Assembly (NCBI RefSeq): GCF_022410515.1
Contig: NZ_JACSDI010000016.1
Location: 24,641-88,640, forward strand
DNA: 64,000 nucleotides
Reading direction: 5' to 3'
Source of the DNA: Shewanella cutis
GTDB lineage: Bacteria; Pseudomonadota; Gammaproteobacteria; Enterobacterales; Shewanellaceae
Positions 63,201-64,000 of this stretch are shown in pieces (positions within the stretch are counted from its first letter, which is position 1; every line of letters starts with the position of its first letter). The translations under genes and the position numbers were made by a program. Below the pieces are notes generated by a model. That model was given only the letters and a program-made list of their open reading frames with translations. It was not told where the DNA came from and searched no databases.

Positions 63201-64000
63201 ATGAAGTACTTTAGTGATACTGAAAGAGGCGCTTTGCCTCGAACAAATAATGAAATTCCATACAATGTTTGGTGTGGACTAACAGCTTATATTCAAAAGT
63301 TAATCGATACAGGGTATTTCGGAGAACAGTTTCCAGAGCTTTGTCCTGACGGGCAAGGGTGCTGTGGCACCGATGAAAAAGGATTCTCGTTAGCTTTAAA
63401 AGCTGAAATATTGGGAGTTGAATATCCATTTATTACAGAGAACGAAGACCCTGATGATTGGATGGCTAAAAAAGCCCCCTTCACCCCTAACTATTTAGAC
63501 ATACTAGACTTAGTTCAGTTTTGCTATATGAATGTATCTAAGCCTACGTTGGGGCAGTTTCATTCATTCTTTGGACATCACCACATAACTTCATTTGATC
63601 GCTCAACTGGGCAAGCTGAATTTTTAGATAAAATTGACACCATGTTCTCTAGAAATGGTGTGGCTTATCAATTACAAGCAGATGGACAAATCACAAGAGT
63701 GCTCAATTCATCATTAGGTTCGGTTACTGGACAAGTAAACAAGACTCTTGATCAGGAACTTAACGATTTGATTGCAATAGCAAATATGAAAATATGTAAT
63801 GCGGACGTCCAAGTACGTTATGACGCTCTGAAAGAGCTTTGGGATGCTTTCGAGCGCATAAAAACAGTATTCAACCCTAGTCAAAGTAAAAAACAATCTA
63901 TGACACAACTGCTCGATGCCTGTACATCAGATAAAGAATTCAGAGTTCAACTAGAGTCTGAGGCTACAGCACTGACGACAATTGGTAACTCGTTTTTTAT
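63201..64000 (+). CDS. unrecognised accessory protein (3' end cut by window edge)
   Basis: An open frame of 266 codons with no stop to the window end. It begins MKYFSDTERGALPRTNNEI with AGGGA just upstream. Recognisable landmarks are VWCGLTAYIQKLIDTGYFG, a Cys-rich FPELCPDGQGCCGTDE, FHSFFGHHHITSFD, and RYDALKELWDAFERIKTVF, then EATALTTIGNSFF at the cut. It is soluble and mostly helical in outlook. I recall similarly built proteins from variable regions, but I cannot name a family or function. The AT-richer base use and the break in conserved gene order suggest acquired DNA. Confidence 0.75.
   Translation, partial: MKYFSDTERGALPRTNNEIPYNVWCGLTAYIQKLIDTGYFGEQFPELCPDGQGCCGTDEKGFSLALKAEILGVEYPFITENEDPDDWMAKKAPFTPNYLDILDLVQFCYMNVSKPTLGQFHSFFGHHHITSFDRSTGQAEFLDKIDTMFSRNGVAYQLQADGQITRVLNSSLGSVTGQVNKTLDQELNDLIAIANMKICNADVQVRYDALKELWDAFERIKTVFNPSQSKKQSMTQLLDACTSDKEFRVQLESEATALTTIGNSFF

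Overview
The window reads as a chromosomal segment of a gammaproteobacterium, very probably a Shewanella. The reasons are the run mazG-pyrG-eno-ftsB-ispD-ispF-truD-surE-pcm-nlpD-rpoS-mutS-recA-recX-alaS-lysC-csrA-tRNA(Ser/Arg)-valS-holC, a full thrLABC operon, a periplasmic cytochrome c' beside a cytochrome b561, and repeats of the kind seen in Shewanella genomes. The assignment is by gene order and protein similarity from memory; no search was run.

Left part (1-15,000) is an accessory catabolic region. Minus-strand genes for a semialdehyde dehydrogenase, a 2-hydroxypentadienoate hydratase, an acylating acetaldehyde dehydrogenase and a 4-hydroxy-2-oxovalerate aldolase form the lower part of a meta-cleavage pathway. 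They are followed by an AlgE-like outer-membrane channel, a LysR regulator, a TonB-dependent receptor, a sodium:amino-acid symporter, kynureninase (kynU) and an exported LVIVD-repeat protein. The joint reading is tryptophan breakdown through kynurenine and 3-hydroxyanthranilate or anthranilate to pyruvate and acetyl-CoA. The ring-cleavage and upper-pathway genes are not in the window and may lie beyond the left edge.

Middle-left (15,000-24,400): a chemoreceptor with a C-terminal sensory domain, a YeeN/YebC regulator, an isochorismatase relic, a ribosome hibernation factor, an Aer-type PAS chemoreceptor, a Fur-box-preceded DUF3649-PepSY-DUF3325 iron-uptake-associated operon, an OsmC protein, and a small gene broken into three frames.

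Middle (24,400-41,400): a tricorn-like protease, thrLABC with its attenuator, slyD, a small membrane protein, trpR, cytochrome c' and b561, raiA, a puzzling 1.07-kb AT-rich gap, and holC-valS.

41,400-43,250: a 265-bp hairpin-rich MITE-like repeat and an eight-gene tRNA operon (6 Arg-ACG, 2 Ser-GCT) with a stable-RNA-type promoter, next to csrA.

Right part (43,250-62,814) is conserved housekeeping: lysC, alaS, recX (apparently starting at CTG inside the recA stop overlap), recA with a LexA box, mutS, rpoS, nlpD, pcm, surE, truD, ispF, ispD, ftsB, eno, pyrG, mazG. After mazG the conserved order stops and an unrecognised accessory gene runs off the right edge. No CRISPR array, rRNA, complete IS element or prophage was seen.
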